From positions 191,695 to 255,694 of the forward strand of contig NZ_FOQD01000010.1 in assembly GCF_900113665.1 (NCBI RefSeq): a DNA stretch of 64,000 bases, written 5' to 3'. The DNA comes from Planctomicrobium piriforme (GTDB taxonomy: Bacteria; Planctomycetota; Planctomycetia; Planctomycetales; Planctomycetaceae). Shown here piece by piece: positions 52,733 through 61,771 of this stretch (position 1 is the first letter of the stretch; each line of letters opens with the position of its first letter). The notes beneath the pieces are model-generated. The model saw only the letters and a program-made list of their open reading frames with translations, ran no database searches and was not told where the DNA came from. The translations under genes and the position numbers were made by a program.

Positions 52733-52774
52733 CTCTGGCTCTGGACACTCGACTCTCGACACTGGACTCCCCCG
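52733..52774. repeat. 7-bp tandem repeat directly upstream of the KaiC-like gene
   Basis: CTCTGGC, TCTGGAC, ACTCGAC, TCTCGAC, ACTGGAC, TCCCCCG follow at 7-base spacing and end 1 base before the ATG. It is the reverse complement type of the block after rho (11931). No ribosome site separates it from the start. Confidence 0.8.
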
Positions 52775-52775
52775 C

Positions 52776-53651
52776 ATGCGCCACAGCACCGGAATTGCCG
52801 ACCTGGACGAAATGCTCGGGGGCGGACTCATTCCCGGCACGTTGACGGTCGTCCTCGGAGCGACGGGCATCGGCAAGACGCAGCTTGGTCTGCAATACCT
52901 GCACCAGGGAAAAGCTCAGGAGGGGGAGCCAGGCGTCCTGTTCGATCTCACGTCGCGCGGCGATTCCCAGAATCACGCCGAGTACGCCGAACGCATGTTC
53001 GGGTGGAAACTCCGCGACCGCCCTGCCGAGTGGAAGCTTGAAAACGTCGAGGCGCTCTGGCAACGCGACGAGTCTCGCTGGGATGCCGCTCATCTGTTCC
53101 GCGGGTCGGGCCGTCGGGTCACGCTGAGCGATCTGGACTTCGACCAGCAGCGGGAATGGAAGGTCGAACTCAACCGCAAGCTGGCCGACACCATCTCATT
53201 CTTCTATGGCAACTTCTGCCAGGGAGTACGGCGTTGCGTGATCGATGGCATCGAACCCTCCGACCGCGCCAGCGATTCCTTTCAGTTTGATCTGTTCGAG
53301 TACGTCTATCACCAGATTCTGCGGAAGGAGCACGACTGGGTCGCACGCGACCTGCTGCGGGCACAGTTCCGGGCGCATGCCGCTGAAGTCGAGAAGCATG
53401 CCTATCGATTCGAAGAGATCGGGTGCCTGATGCTCTGCACATCGCACGAAGTGATGCTCGACGGGCTGTTGTCACGTCCGATCGAAAGCGGCGACGTGCT
53501 GTCGAACGCCAACACGATCATCCTGATGGGCAAGATCCGGGAAGGGACGCGAATCAGCCGCGCCCTGTGCGTCGCCAAACACCGCGGCAGCCCGTGCGAC
53601 GAGAATATTCGCGAATACGAAATCACAGGACATGGCTTGGTCCTGAAGTGA
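52776..53651 (+). CDS. KaiC/RAD55-like RecA-family ATPase
   Basis: A 291-residue single-domain ATPase: [18 protein letters not shown] then Walker A GATGIGKT near residue 28-35 and Walker B-like CVIDGIEP near residue 152. It has one KaiC domain and no second copy; no kaiA or kaiB adjoins, so it is not a clock system. Orphan KaiC-like proteins are often signalling or storage regulators. The upstream open frame is repeat sequence, and [12 protein letters not shown] is the expected start. Confidence 0.82.
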   Translation: MRHSTGIADLDEMLGGGLIPGTLTVVLGATGIGKTQLGLQYLHQGKAQEGEPGVLFDLTSRGDSQNHAEYAERMFGWKLRDRPAEWKLENVEALWQRDESRWDAAHLFRGSGRRVTLSDLDFDQQREWKVELNRKLADTISFFYGNFCQGVRRCVIDGIEPSDRASDSFQFDLFEYVYHQILRKEHDWVARDLLRAQFRAHAAEVEKHAYRFEEIGCLMLCTSHEVMLDGLLSRPIESGDVLSNANTIILMGKIREGTRISRALCVAKHRGSPCDENIREYEITGHGLVLK

Positions 53652-53653
53652 AA

Positions 53654-53720
53654 GAAACCGGACGCTCACGCATGCCGTCTGATTGACGCCGATCAGCCGC
53701 TGGGCGTTAGCCCACGGTTC
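53654..53720. repeat. REP-like repeat family 2, copy 1
   Basis: A block starting GAAACCGG and ending CGGTTC contains CTGATTGACGCCGATCAG (53679-53696) and the small palindrome GGGC-GTTA-GCCC. The 18-mer occurs again identically at 61662-61679. It lies between two converging genes. Confidence 0.65.
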
Positions 53721-53764
53721 TTTGACGGGTCACTCGCAGTGTAAGACTCGCCAACGTGTTGAAC

Positions 53765-53788
53765 GTGTCGAAGCAGGAGCTTCGGCAC
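53765..53788. terminator. hairpin after the end of glnE
   Basis: GTGTCGAAGC pairs with GCTTCGGCAC (one G-U), tetraloop AGGA, a 10-bp stem 12 bp beyond the glnE stop on the minus strand. There is no T-run, so it is a weak terminator or RNA-stabilising hairpin. Confidence 0.4.
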
Positions 53789-53800
53789 GAGAACTTTCTT

Positions 53801-56800
53801 TCATCGCGAGTGCTGTGGGGTTGGCTCGCGCTGCATGATGGCGGGCAGCGCGGCCGAGACATCCAGCACATGTCTGGTATGACGTTCGAAATCGCGGCGC
53901 AGGCGTTCCGCGTCGGAGTGGTAACCCAACCGTCGCGCGAGGAATTCGAATTCCTCACTGTCATGCGGCGGCACGGTGAGATCGCTCGCATCTCCTCGCA
54001 CGACTCGCAAGCCGTCGATCACTCGTCGCAGAAAGCGGTACGCATCCCGCAAGCCGACCCGAGACTCGCCCGTCAGCAGTCCATAGGCCTCCAGGGCTTT
54101 CATCGCTTCGCGGGTATTGGGTTCGCGAATCGCCTTGTCGAGGTGCCCGAAGGTGATCTGCAGCCCTTGCACCAGGTACTCGCAGTCGACGAGTCCGCCG
54201 GGACTGAGCTTGGCGTTGAACGTGCCGGGCCGCACCAGTTGGCGAACCTGTTTCTCGCGCATCGCCCGCATTGCGGCGACGTCGAACGGCTCGCCCCGAT
54301 AGATGAGACTGTCGCGGAGTTGGACAATCTTCTTCCCGAGACGGCTGCTGCCGGCGACGGGACGCAGCTTCACCAACGCCTGACGTTCGTACGGCCAGGC
54401 AGGCCCGGTCGGACCAAAGTAGGCTGCGAACGAGTCGTACGAGACCGCCAGGCTTCCCGCTTTTCCGTACGGTCGCAGTCGTAAATCGACTTCGAAGATC
54501 CCTTTGCGTTTTGAACGGATCGCACGGCGAAATTCGTGTACCAGCCGCTGGAAGTACTCAAGATTCGAAATCACGTCAGGGCCGGCGGTCTGACCATCCC
54601 CTTCGAACAAGAACATCAGCTCGATGTCCGAGGCATAACCGAGTTCCCGACCGCCGAATTTTCCCAAAGCGCAGATACAACCTTTCGCGACGCTGCCGTC
54701 GGCCAGCAGCGGTTCACCATGAATCGCCTTTAACTGGCTTTCACAGATTTTCCGGGTGGCATCGACGACCACTTCGGCGACGTAGGTCAGTTCGCGGCCG
54801 AACATTCCAAACTTGTCTTGCAGACCGAGAATGTGCCGCATATCGGCCCGCATCATCTCGCGGTCTTTGAAGGCGTTGATCGCCTCGATCCGGCCCTCCT
54901 CAGGTGCGTTCTCAAGCAAAGTCTTGAGCTGATTCGTGAGATACGCCTTGTCGCGCGGCTGCTGCAAACCTTCCACATTGGTGACGACGGGGAACAGATT
55001 CTCATGCTGCAGTCGTAGAAAATCGTCCCAGAGAAAGTCGCTGATTCCCAGCAGCGTCGCCAAGGCGCCGAGGACGTCGGAATCCTGCAACGGACTGAGC
55101 TGCTCCAGCCAGTTCGGCTGCTTGAACAGGTTCTCAAGAAACTGCTGAAAGTGAATCAAGGCCGAAGCAGGATTGGGAGATTGCGACAGCAGGTGCGTGA
55201 AGTGCTTGATGAGCACGATTGCCGCGCGGAGTTCGTTCAGCCGATCGCCGTTCTGGATGCGGCGATTTTTTTCGTCGACGACGTGCAACGTGTCGATCAC
55301 GCGATTGCCGACCGACTGAATCGTCATCCGGTTAATCGAGAGACCGCTCACGGCGATGGCATTCGTCAGCTCATAGAGAAAGCCCGGCGTATCCTCGCCG
55401 CGAATGTGCAGAATCGTGGCGTCGGCGTCGGTCACGTCGTCGATGTCGATTTCCAGCGGCAGCAACGTCAACGCCGCAGCCGGTCTCCCCTCCATCGCTT
55501 CGGCGACCCGACGTGCGAGCCGCCCCTGCGCTTCGCGCACATGCTTCTTCTCTGCGACATTGAGCAGATCGTTCAATTCGGTTTCGAACTTCGTCCACAA
55601 TTCCGGATCGAACGGGGCGGCGTTCTCCGCTGTGGTCGGACGGACATGAAACACATTCACGAATTTTCGGGTGCGTTTTTTTCCGGCCACCCGACGGGGC
55701 TGACCCGCCAGAATCTGTTCTTTTCCCTGAGATCCGCTCGCTTCGACATCGGCCCCGGTGAAGACGTTGCCGGACACGATGTCGAGACCATAGGCGAACA
55801 TCAGCCCGCAAATGGCGGCCAGTTCGCCGATGCGGTCGACGCCGACAATCGTGACCCGTTGTCGGCCGTCCGGCTCGTCATCCACTCTCACGCGGATGAG
55901 CTGTTCGGAACCCAGGTCGTTGAGCAGCGAGACGTGTTGCTGTTCGGCTTCGTTCGAAAAGCACTCGTGATAATTTTCCGCCGCGCGGCCGAAGTGCAGA
56001 TCGACAGGCGTCGGTTCGACGGCCGGCTGTCGCAAAGGGTGCTGATCGTGATGGAGATAGCGTTCGAAGATCTCCCGGACGGAGTGGGAATGCAGTTCGT
56101 ATTGTTCGAGAAACGTTTTCGTATCGGGAAAATCGAGTCGTCGCGCCAGATAAGCCAGTCGGCGGTCAGAGCGAGGGAGTGAATGTTCCTGCTTATTGTG
56201 CAGGAGCTGCAGCGCATGCTCGATGGTCCGCAGGACGATGTAGCCCTCGGTCAGACGGCGGAACTCTTCCGGAAAAATCAGCTCTTGTTCCGCCAGTCGC
56301 ACGAGGCCGTCGAGGGTGTTGATGCTGCGGACTTCCGGCCGGCGGCCTCCATAGGTGAGCTGCAAAAACTGCGTCACGAATTCGATATCGCGAATGCCGC
56401 CAGGGCCCCCTTTGACTTCCCCCCAGCGATGACCCCGACGGGCGAGCTGGTCTTCGATCTTTTTCTTCATCTGCCGGATATTGCGGCGGACCTCGCCCGG
56501 ATCGATTTCGAAAATACACGACTCCAGCCGAGCCAGAACGTCGAACCCGACGCCCAGATTGCCGGCGATCGGCCGCGCTTTCAGCAACGCCTGCTTCTCC
56601 CAGAGTTGCCCATTCCGCTTCATGTAATCGACATAGGCATCGGCCGTCGTCACCAGCGCGCCGGCGTCACCCCAGGGCCGCAGCCGCATGTCGACCCGAT
56701 AGAGAAACCCCAGATCGGTCGCCTCGGCCAGCGTTTTGATGAGCTTCTGCCCGACGCCCCAATAGCGTTCTGCTTCCCGTTCGCAGACGAACACCAGGTC

Positions 56801-57514
56801 GATGTCCGAGCTATAGTTGAGTTCTTCACCGCCGAGTTTGCCGAACGCCAGCACGACAAAGTCATCCAGCGGCAGCCCTTCAATTTGTGCGACCCGTTCG
56901 AGCGAGATCTGCACGAGGGCATCGGCCAGCAGCGCCAGTTGCAAAGTGACGGTCTTCAGGTCCATCAGCCCGAACGTATCACAAGCCGCGAGCCGCAACA
57001 GTTCCCATTGCTGGAATCGCCGCAGTTGAGTCATCACCTCCGGCAGCGAGGCGCCCGGCGGAACCTCGCGCCGGCCATGCTCGGCGAAATCCCCGCGGCT
57101 TTTGAATTCGGCGAGACGTTTGTGCTCGGTGAGTTCGTCGAGATAGTGCGGATTCCGCAGCAGAATCTCGGTGAGAAACTGACTTCCGACGAACAGCTTG
57201 ACCAGGATTTCGACCGCTCGCGGCTGCTGTACCAGCCGTGCAATCAACGGGTCGCGATCTTCCGATGATTGAATGAATCGTTGAAAATTCAGTAGCGATG
57301 CGTCCGGCGAAGCGGCGTCGTTCAAGGCATGCAGCAGGGCCGGCATTAACTGCGCGCACATCGCCCGTTGCAGGTCGGTGTCACACAGCGTCTGGAACCG
57401 CGCCCTGGCCGCGGCGAGATCTTCAAACCCGACCTCATTCAAAACCGCGAAAACTTCGTCGGACGGATGACCGTCCGGCGAGAGCAATTCCAGTGCGGAT
57501 TGAGGATCGATCAT
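53801..57514 (-). CDS. glnE: glutamine synthetase adenylyltransferase/deadenylase with two ACT-like domains
   Basis: A 1237-residue bifunctional enzyme that adds and removes AMP on glutamine synthetase. The N-terminal deadenylase nucleotidyltransferase motif is FGKLGGEELNYSSDIDLVF; the C-terminal adenylyltransferase motif is LGKFGGRELGYASDIELMF. E. coli GlnE has 946 residues. The extra 290 residues sit between the halves (about 540-830) and contain two ACT-like segments, VTIVGVDRIGELAAICGL near 552 and HIRGEDTPGFLYELTNAI near 696, with IDTLHVVD after the second, as in the tail of GlnD. The frame opens at 57559, but ATG at 57514 gives a start MIDPQSALELL close to the expected family start. No ribosome site is clear. 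Confidence 0.93.
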   Translation of the reverse strand: MIDPQSALELLSPDGHPSDEVFAVLNEVGFEDLAAARARFQTLCDTDLQRAMCAQLMPALLHALNDAASPDASLLNFQRFIQSSEDRDPLIARLVQQPRAVEILVKLFVGSQFLTEILLRNPHYLDELTEHKRLAEFKSRGDFAEHGRREVPPGASLPEVMTQLRRFQQWELLRLAACDTFGLMDLKTVTLQLALLADALVQISLERVAQIEGLPLDDFVVLAFGKLGGEELNYSSDIDLVFVCEREAERYWGVGQKLIKTLAEATDLGFLYRVDMRLRPWGDAGALVTTADAYVDYMKRNGQLWEKQALLKARPIAGNLGVGFDVLARLESCIFEIDPGEVRRNIRQMKKKIEDQLARRGHRWGEVKGGPGGIRDIEFVTQFLQLTYGGRRPEVRSINTLDGLVRLAEQELIFPEEFRRLTEGYIVLRTIEHALQLLHNKQEHSLPRSDRRLAYLARRLDFPDTKTFLEQYELHSHSVREIFERYLHHDQHPLRQPAVEPTPVDLHFGRAAENYHECFSNEAEQQHVSLLNDLGSEQLIRVRVDDEPDGRQRVTIVGVDRIGELAAICGLMFAYGLDIVSGNVFTGADVEASGSQGKEQILAGQPRRVAGKKRTRKFVNVFHVRPTTAENAAPFDPELWTKFETELNDLLNVAEKKHVREAQGRLARRVAEAMEGRPAAALTLLPLEIDIDDVTDADATILHIRGEDTPGFLYELTNAIAVSGLSINRMTIQSVGNRVIDTLHVVDEKNRRIQNGDRLNELRAAIVLIKHFTHLLSQSPNPASALIHFQQFLENLFKQPNWLEQLSPLQDSDVLGALATLLGISDFLWDDFLRLQHENLFPVVTNVEGLQQPRDKAYLTNQLKTLLENAPEEGRIEAINAFKDREMMRADMRHILGLQDKFGMFGRELTYVAEVVVDATRKICESQLKAIHGEPLLADGSVAKGCICALGKFGGRELGYASDIELMFLFEGDGQTAGPDVISNLEYFQRLVHEFRRAIRSKRKGIFEVDLRLRPYGKAGSLAVSYDSFAAYFGPTGPAWPYERQALVKLRPVAGSSRLGKKIVQLRDSLIYRGEPFDVAAMRAMREKQVRQLVRPGTFNAKLSPGGLVDCEYLVQGLQITFGHLDKAIREPNTREAMKALEAYGLLTGESRVGLRDAYRFLRRVIDGLRVVRGDASDLTVPPHDSEEFEFLARRLGYHSDAERLRRDFERHTRHVLDVSAALPAIMQREPTPQHSR

Positions 57515-57599
57515 GGAATGGTCAAAAGACCGGGTTGTAAACAGGGCTCCATTTGGCAATCACCACTGCGTCACCAAAACACGGAGAAATCAGGGGATT

Positions 57600-57726
57600 G
57601 AACCACGAAAAAAACGAAAGACACGAAAAAACTCATCGAATTCGGCTGTCGTGTCTAAGGGCAGAAAACAAGTGGCTGAAGCCCGTTCGTCAATCCCTTT
57701 CGTGTCTTTCGTCTTTTTCGTGGTTC
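57600..57726. repeat. inverted repeat with 9-bp internal period
   Basis: Arms at 57600-57628 and 57698-57726 match as inverted repeats at 28 of 29 positions. Each arm is built of 9-base units (CACGAAAAA, AACGAAAGA, CACGAAAAA). The 69-bp centre is unique. It lies between the DUF4432 gene end and the glnE start, both on the minus strand, and could fold into a long hairpin in that transcript. Confidence 0.8.
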
Positions 57727-57754
57727 CTTTTCCTCCGTGCTGGACATTCACCTA

Positions 57755-58948
57755 TCAGTCAATCGGGCAGAAGGGCGCCGTCGGCTGTGGATTGATCTGC
57801 TGCTGGCAGGTGCCCTGCAGTTTTCGGATCTGTGCCGAGGCCTGGGCCACTGACTCGGCGTCGGGATGAATCTCGATCTGCAATTCCGACGTATAGGTGG
57901 CGCCGGCGGCGAGGTTGATCACCCGACCGTGGTGCCGTTCGAAGGTTTTGAAATTCGGATAGTTCGTCGCAGGTTCGAGTCCGGCGACATATCCGGCCCG
58001 TTCGTCCTGAGTACATTTCCAGACGGCGAAACAGGGCAACTGTACGGTTTTGAACTTCAAACTGATGCCGTGATTCCCGGCTTTGTTTTTGAGCAGAGTT
58101 TGCGTCTCGCCGTTGGCATCCGCCAGCAGGTGGTAGTAGTAGACCTGTTCCGCGAAACCTGCCGTCGGCCCCAGGCATTTTCCGTGGCTGCGAATTCCTT
58201 CGGCAGCGCGGTTGTCACGGGGAATCACGCGATCCGCAGCACATTCGACGACCGCTCCCTCTTCCAGAAACGGCTTGCCGACGTTGGTGTGATACAGCAA
58301 TTGCAGCTCAGTGCTGTCGCAGCCGATGTTTGTGATTTCATCTCGAATCAGGAACGACGAACTCCCAATCTTTGACGTGACGGTCGACTTCATCCGCAGT
58401 TGCGGACCGAACAACGTACATTCATCCACCACGCCGCTGACTCCTACCGTTTGCGATTCATCATCGGCAAACAGTTCGACGTCACTGGCAGGCAAGTTTG
58501 CGATCCGGCCATGCAGCGTCAGGTCCGATTCCAGAGGGCTGCTGGCTCCCTCGTCATGTCCCGGCGGGCCGTTCGAGGCCAGGCCGCATCTGCAGAGCAA
58601 TTCATTGAAGCCGTCGAGCCAGCCGAGACCGTTTCGTCCCTTGAGGTCGACAAACTGGGGGTGGACAGGCTGTTTGATGGGTGAGTTCCAGCCTACCTGC
58701 AGGTCTTCGTAACGAGCCTGCCAGATCCCCATGCCGCGAGTCGGCAGGATGTAAATCGACAGCGGGCCGTTACACAGCTCGATCAGCTCGACCCCTGCGG
58801 AGAGTCCGCTCCAGAAGTGACCCATCCGGATTGACCAGTCATCCCGGCCGGCGATTTTCTTCTGCTGCCGACCGTCGAGCAGCGTCTCCATCTCCGGGAG
58901 ACGGCGGCTGTCGAGTGCGGCATCGAGCTGAATGCGGGTCGTTCCCAT
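57755..58948 (-). CDS. DUF4432 aldose-epimerase-like protein
   Basis: A 397-residue protein of the galactose mutarotase-like superfamily. The segments LPTRGMGIWQARYEDLQVGW and FNELLCRCGLASNGPPGHD near residues 65-130 and the late LEPATNYPNF are DUF4432 landmarks. Such proteins are probably sugar epimerases or isomerases; the substrate is unknown. AAGGA lies 8 nt before the chosen ATG, so the longer frame at 58978 is not used. No sugar catabolic neighbours are present. Confidence 0.88.
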   Translation of the reverse strand: MGTTRIQLDAALDSRRLPEMETLLDGRQQKKIAGRDDWSIRMGHFWSGLSAGVELIELCNGPLSIYILPTRGMGIWQARYEDLQVGWNSPIKQPVHPQFVDLKGRNGLGWLDGFNELLCRCGLASNGPPGHDEGASSPLESDLTLHGRIANLPASDVELFADDESQTVGVSGVVDECTLFGPQLRMKSTVTSKIGSSSFLIRDEITNIGCDSTELQLLYHTNVGKPFLEEGAVVECAADRVIPRDNRAAEGIRSHGKCLGPTAGFAEQVYYYHLLADANGETQTLLKNKAGNHGISLKFKTVQLPCFAVWKCTQDERAGYVAGLEPATNYPNFKTFERHHGRVINLAAGATYTSELQIEIHPDAESVAQASAQIRKLQGTCQQQINPQPTAPFCPID

Positions 58949-59305
58949 GATGAGCGTCCTTTCGCCCTGAAGTAACAAGTTGTCAGTTTTCAGTCGTCAG
59001 TTTTCAGTTCAGACCGAGTCACTTGAGAAAACACCAATTGTGACCATTTCGGATGTCAATGATTGGGCAATGTGAATGGCCATCCAGCTTTCTTACTGAA
59101 AACTGAGAACTGAAAACTTTGAACTCCTGAATGAAGACAATTGCTCAGAGTGTATCGACGCGCCCACCGTGTTGCACGCCGTGGGCATCCGCTTGTTCCG
59201 CAGGTGCAGCAGACGGAATGGCTGATAGAATCCATGCATTGCCGCGATCGTTGAGAAGGCATCAGTCCGCACCGTTCCGTCCCCATTTTTGATTTAGAAG
59301 CCCGC
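58949..59305. other. 357-bp divergent gap before bioD
   Basis: It separates the DUF4432 gene from bioD and holds the heptad-repeat pair listed next. Between 59128 and 59305 there is a weak GCCCAC/GTGGGC inverted pair. No gene is seen. Confidence 0.4.
58979..59127. repeat. inverted pair of 7-bp repeats
   Basis: The left arm (58979-59013) is GTTGTCA, GTTTTCA, GTCGTCA, GTTTTCA, GTTCAGA. The right arm (59093-59127) is TTACTGA, AAACTGA, GAACTGA, AAACTTT, GAACTCC. The centre of about 80 bp differs from that of the related pairs near 9.6 and 35.0 kb. Confidence 0.85.
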
Positions 59306-60034
59306 ATGACTTCCGGACTGTTCATCACCGGGACCGACACAGGCGTCGGCAAGACGCATGTCACCTGTCAGTTGGCCGGGGCGATGGTGGAGATGGGGCT
59401 GCGCGTGGGGGCTTACAAGCCCGTCTGTTCCGGCGCGGAAGTTAGCGAAAGTGGGAAGCTCCACTGGGGGGATGTGGAGCAGATCTGGAATGCTCTGGGC
59501 GGTCGGTATCCGCGAGAGCTGATCTGCCCGCAGACGTTTCATGCGGCGGTGGCCCCGCCCGTTGCGGCGAAGATGGAAAAGAGATCAGTCGATTCCTCGT
59601 TGCTTCGCGCCGGGGCGGCAGCATGGCATGACAAAGTTGATTGTCTCCTGGTCGAAGGGGCCGGAGGCTGGTTTTCGCCGATTGCCGACGGCGAGACCGT
59701 GTCTGACCTCGCCCGGGATTTGCGCTTTCCCGTCGTGATTGTGTCAGCGAACCGGCTCGGCATGATCAATCACACGCTGCTCACGATTCTGGCCGTGCGT
59801 CAGGCGGGATTGCCGATTGCTGGAATTGTGGAGAATTGCGTGCAGTCGGCAATGGATGAATCTGCGGCGACCAACATCGGGCTGCTGCAGGAACTGACCG
59901 ACGTGCCGGTGTTCGGGCCGTGGCCTTGGTTTCCTCCAACTGATTTGCTTCCGCCTCACGGATTCGCGACGATGAGACAGGCGACCGTGGACGGTCTGTT
60001 TTCAGGGGTGACGTTGCCGAAACACACGCGGTAA
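59306..60034 (+). CDS. bioD: dethiobiotin synthase
   Basis: A 242-residue ATP-dependent enzyme that closes the ureido ring of dethiobiotin, the penultimate step of biotin synthesis. The P-loop GTDTGVGKT is at residues 8-16, the substrate segment AYKPVCSGA follows, LVEGAGGWFSPI is the mid motif and NRLGMINHTLLT the switch. Length fits. No bioA, bioB or bioF adjoins. The ribosome site is weak. Confidence 0.95.
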   Translation: MTSGLFITGTDTGVGKTHVTCQLAGAMVEMGLRVGAYKPVCSGAEVSESGKLHWGDVEQIWNALGGRYPRELICPQTFHAAVAPPVAAKMEKRSVDSSLLRAGAAAWHDKVDCLLVEGAGGWFSPIADGETVSDLARDLRFPVVIVSANRLGMINHTLLTILAVRQAGLPIAGIVENCVQSAMDESAATNIGLLQELTDVPVFGPWPWFPPTDLLPPHGFATMRQATVDGLFSGVTLPKHTR

Positions 60035-60068
60035 CCTTGATGGCGTCTCCGACGCGGAGTCCAACAAC

Positions 60069-61607
60069 ATGAGCGGTGACGACTCGTTTCCCAATTTTGA
60101 CTGGCTGAAACAGGGCATCGGTTCGCAACCGCCCGCGCCAGCCCCGTCAGAGCCTGCTCCGCTGCTTCCTCCAGAACCCGCCGAGGTTGCAGAACCGGCT
60201 GCTGCGGAAGATTCCGGCAGCGCCATTGACGATCTGGAACAGCTTCCCGATCCCCAATTGAACGAGTCAGACGGCTCGACTCTCATCATTCGCCACGACG
60301 ATTTCGCGGCTGACGATTCACCGGCGAGTCCCTCCCGTCAGGTCACGTTCACTCCCGGGTATGAAGAATTCTCGGCTCCCGCTGCGGAAGTTCCGCCGCT
60401 CGTCGAGACAGATTTTTCTGAAGAGGAAGCCGCCCCGCTCGGTCCCCCGTCGGCCGAATCGGCCAATGAGTCGGAAGCGATCGAAGCCAACCCGACTGAT
60501 CCGGTCCCCGTCGCCTCCACACAACGCTTCCCGTGGGATCCCGATCCGGTCGCGGCGATGAGCAATCCGGAAACCGCTTTCATTGTCGGGACGGTCGCAG
60601 GAGCTGCGGATGCCAATCAAGAGCAAGAAGCCAAAGAGACCGTTCTCGAAGAGTCCCCAGCGACCGCCTCTGGGGGAGAGGATGGAGAAAGCCACACTGA
60701 AGTTTTGAAGTCCGACGAAGTTCCCCGCCCTGCTCCCGGCAGTTGGCCTGATTTTGCGATGCCGGTTGCCGCCGCCGCAACAGCGGCGTCACTTCTTCCG
60801 CCCTCAGATGACGCCATCCCCGTCAAATCAAAGAGCAAAAAGCCGGCTGCTGCGGCAACTGCAACGACCCAGGGCCCAAGCAGGATGTTGGTCATTTTGG
60901 CCAGCTATGCCAGTGCGATGACTCTCGCGTTCATCGCACTACTGGTGCGCGATCTCAGTTTGACCTTTCGTCCGCATCACCTGGAAAGTCTGCCGGACAT
61001 TGTCAGCGAAAAGGTCGAGAACCTGTCCTACATCCCCGCAAACGCCACGCTTCCTCCTGGCCATACGCTCGTCTTCGGCGAGGCGCGTCGCTTTGGCAAC
61101 ATCCTGGTCGAGCCGATCAAGATCACGCAGGAACCGGCCGCCTTCGTCCACTACACCGGCGACGCCAAAAAACAGAAAGAACCAACCGCGCCGGTCTGGA
61201 AACTGTGGCTCAAGCTGACGAATGTTTCTGACACTCAGACGATCGCCCCGCTGGATCGACGGCTGGTTCTGCGCTGGGTGCCGAAGGCCCGGCAGACCTG
61301 GGACTACACGAACTACTACGTCACCGAGCGGGATACGACCAACCGTAACGCCCCCAGCCTGCAACTCTATCGACTCCCTTCAGCCAGCGACTGGGATCTG
61401 AAAGACCAGGAACTCGGCAAGGAATTGAAGCCGGGCGAGTCGTACATCACTTACCTCGCTTCAACCGACGAAGGCTTCGAAGCTCTTGGACAAGACCTCG
61501 TCTGGCGGGTGCAGATCCGCAAGGGCTATTCCAATCAAGGGCACGGCGTGACCACCATCTTTCAGGTGGCCTTCAAGAAAGACGAAGTCACAAAGACGGC
61601 GTCCTAG
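60069..61607 (+). CDS. membrane protein with long disordered acidic front
   Basis: A 512-residue protein. The first 270 residues are Pro/Ala/Glu-rich and probably disordered and cytoplasmic. One membrane helix follows (MLVILASYASAMTLAFIALLV near residue 280), then an outer beta-rich domain with SYIPANATLPPGHTLVFGEARRFG and WVPKARQTWDYTNYYVTERD. Such architecture is common in planctomycete-only proteins; I know no function. GGAG is 9 nt before the ATG. It lies 34 bp after bioD. Confidence 0.8.
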   Translation: MSGDDSFPNFDWLKQGIGSQPPAPAPSEPAPLLPPEPAEVAEPAAAEDSGSAIDDLEQLPDPQLNESDGSTLIIRHDDFAADDSPASPSRQVTFTPGYEEFSAPAAEVPPLVETDFSEEEAAPLGPPSAESANESEAIEANPTDPVPVASTQRFPWDPDPVAAMSNPETAFIVGTVAGAADANQEQEAKETVLEESPATASGGEDGESHTEVLKSDEVPRPAPGSWPDFAMPVAAAATAASLLPPSDDAIPVKSKSKKPAAAATATTQGPSRMLVILASYASAMTLAFIALLVRDLSLTFRPHHLESLPDIVSEKVENLSYIPANATLPPGHTLVFGEARRFGNILVEPIKITQEPAAFVHYTGDAKKQKEPTAPVWKLWLKLTNVSDTQTIAPLDRRLVLRWVPKARQTWDYTNYYVTERDTTNRNAPSLQLYRLPSASDWDLKDQELGKELKPGESYITYLASTDEGFEALGQDLVWRVQIRKGYSNQGHGVTTIFQVAFKKDEVTKTAS

Positions 61608-61651
61608 TTTGGCGGTCGTTTTGTCGTTGGAGACTGAAGTTCGAAAAAGAA

Positions 61652-61703
61652 GAACCGGGGGCTGATTGACGCCGATCAGCCGGCACGCGTTAGCGTCCGG
61701 TTC
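61652..61703. repeat. REP-like repeat family 2, copy 2
   Basis: The block is bounded by GAACCGG (61652-61658) and its inverse CCGGTTC (61697-61703) and holds the same 18-mer CTGATTGACGCCGATCAG as copy 1, plus ACGC-GTTA-GCGT. It lies in a 164-bp gap between genes. Confidence 0.65.
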
Positions 61704-61771
61704 GCTTGATCTTGTGATAGGCCGAGTGAAATTGGACAAGTTGCCTGCCGCGATGTTTCTGGAGTAACGAG

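Noticed and set aside
52776..53651. KaiC-like gene as part of a circadian clock
   Set aside because: It has a single KaiC domain and no kaiA or kaiB nearby.
55151..57268. Two plus-strand frames of about 343 and 361 residues within glnE
   Set aside because: Antisense to glnE, composition typical of antisense frames (His/Arg/Asp-rich), no motifs.
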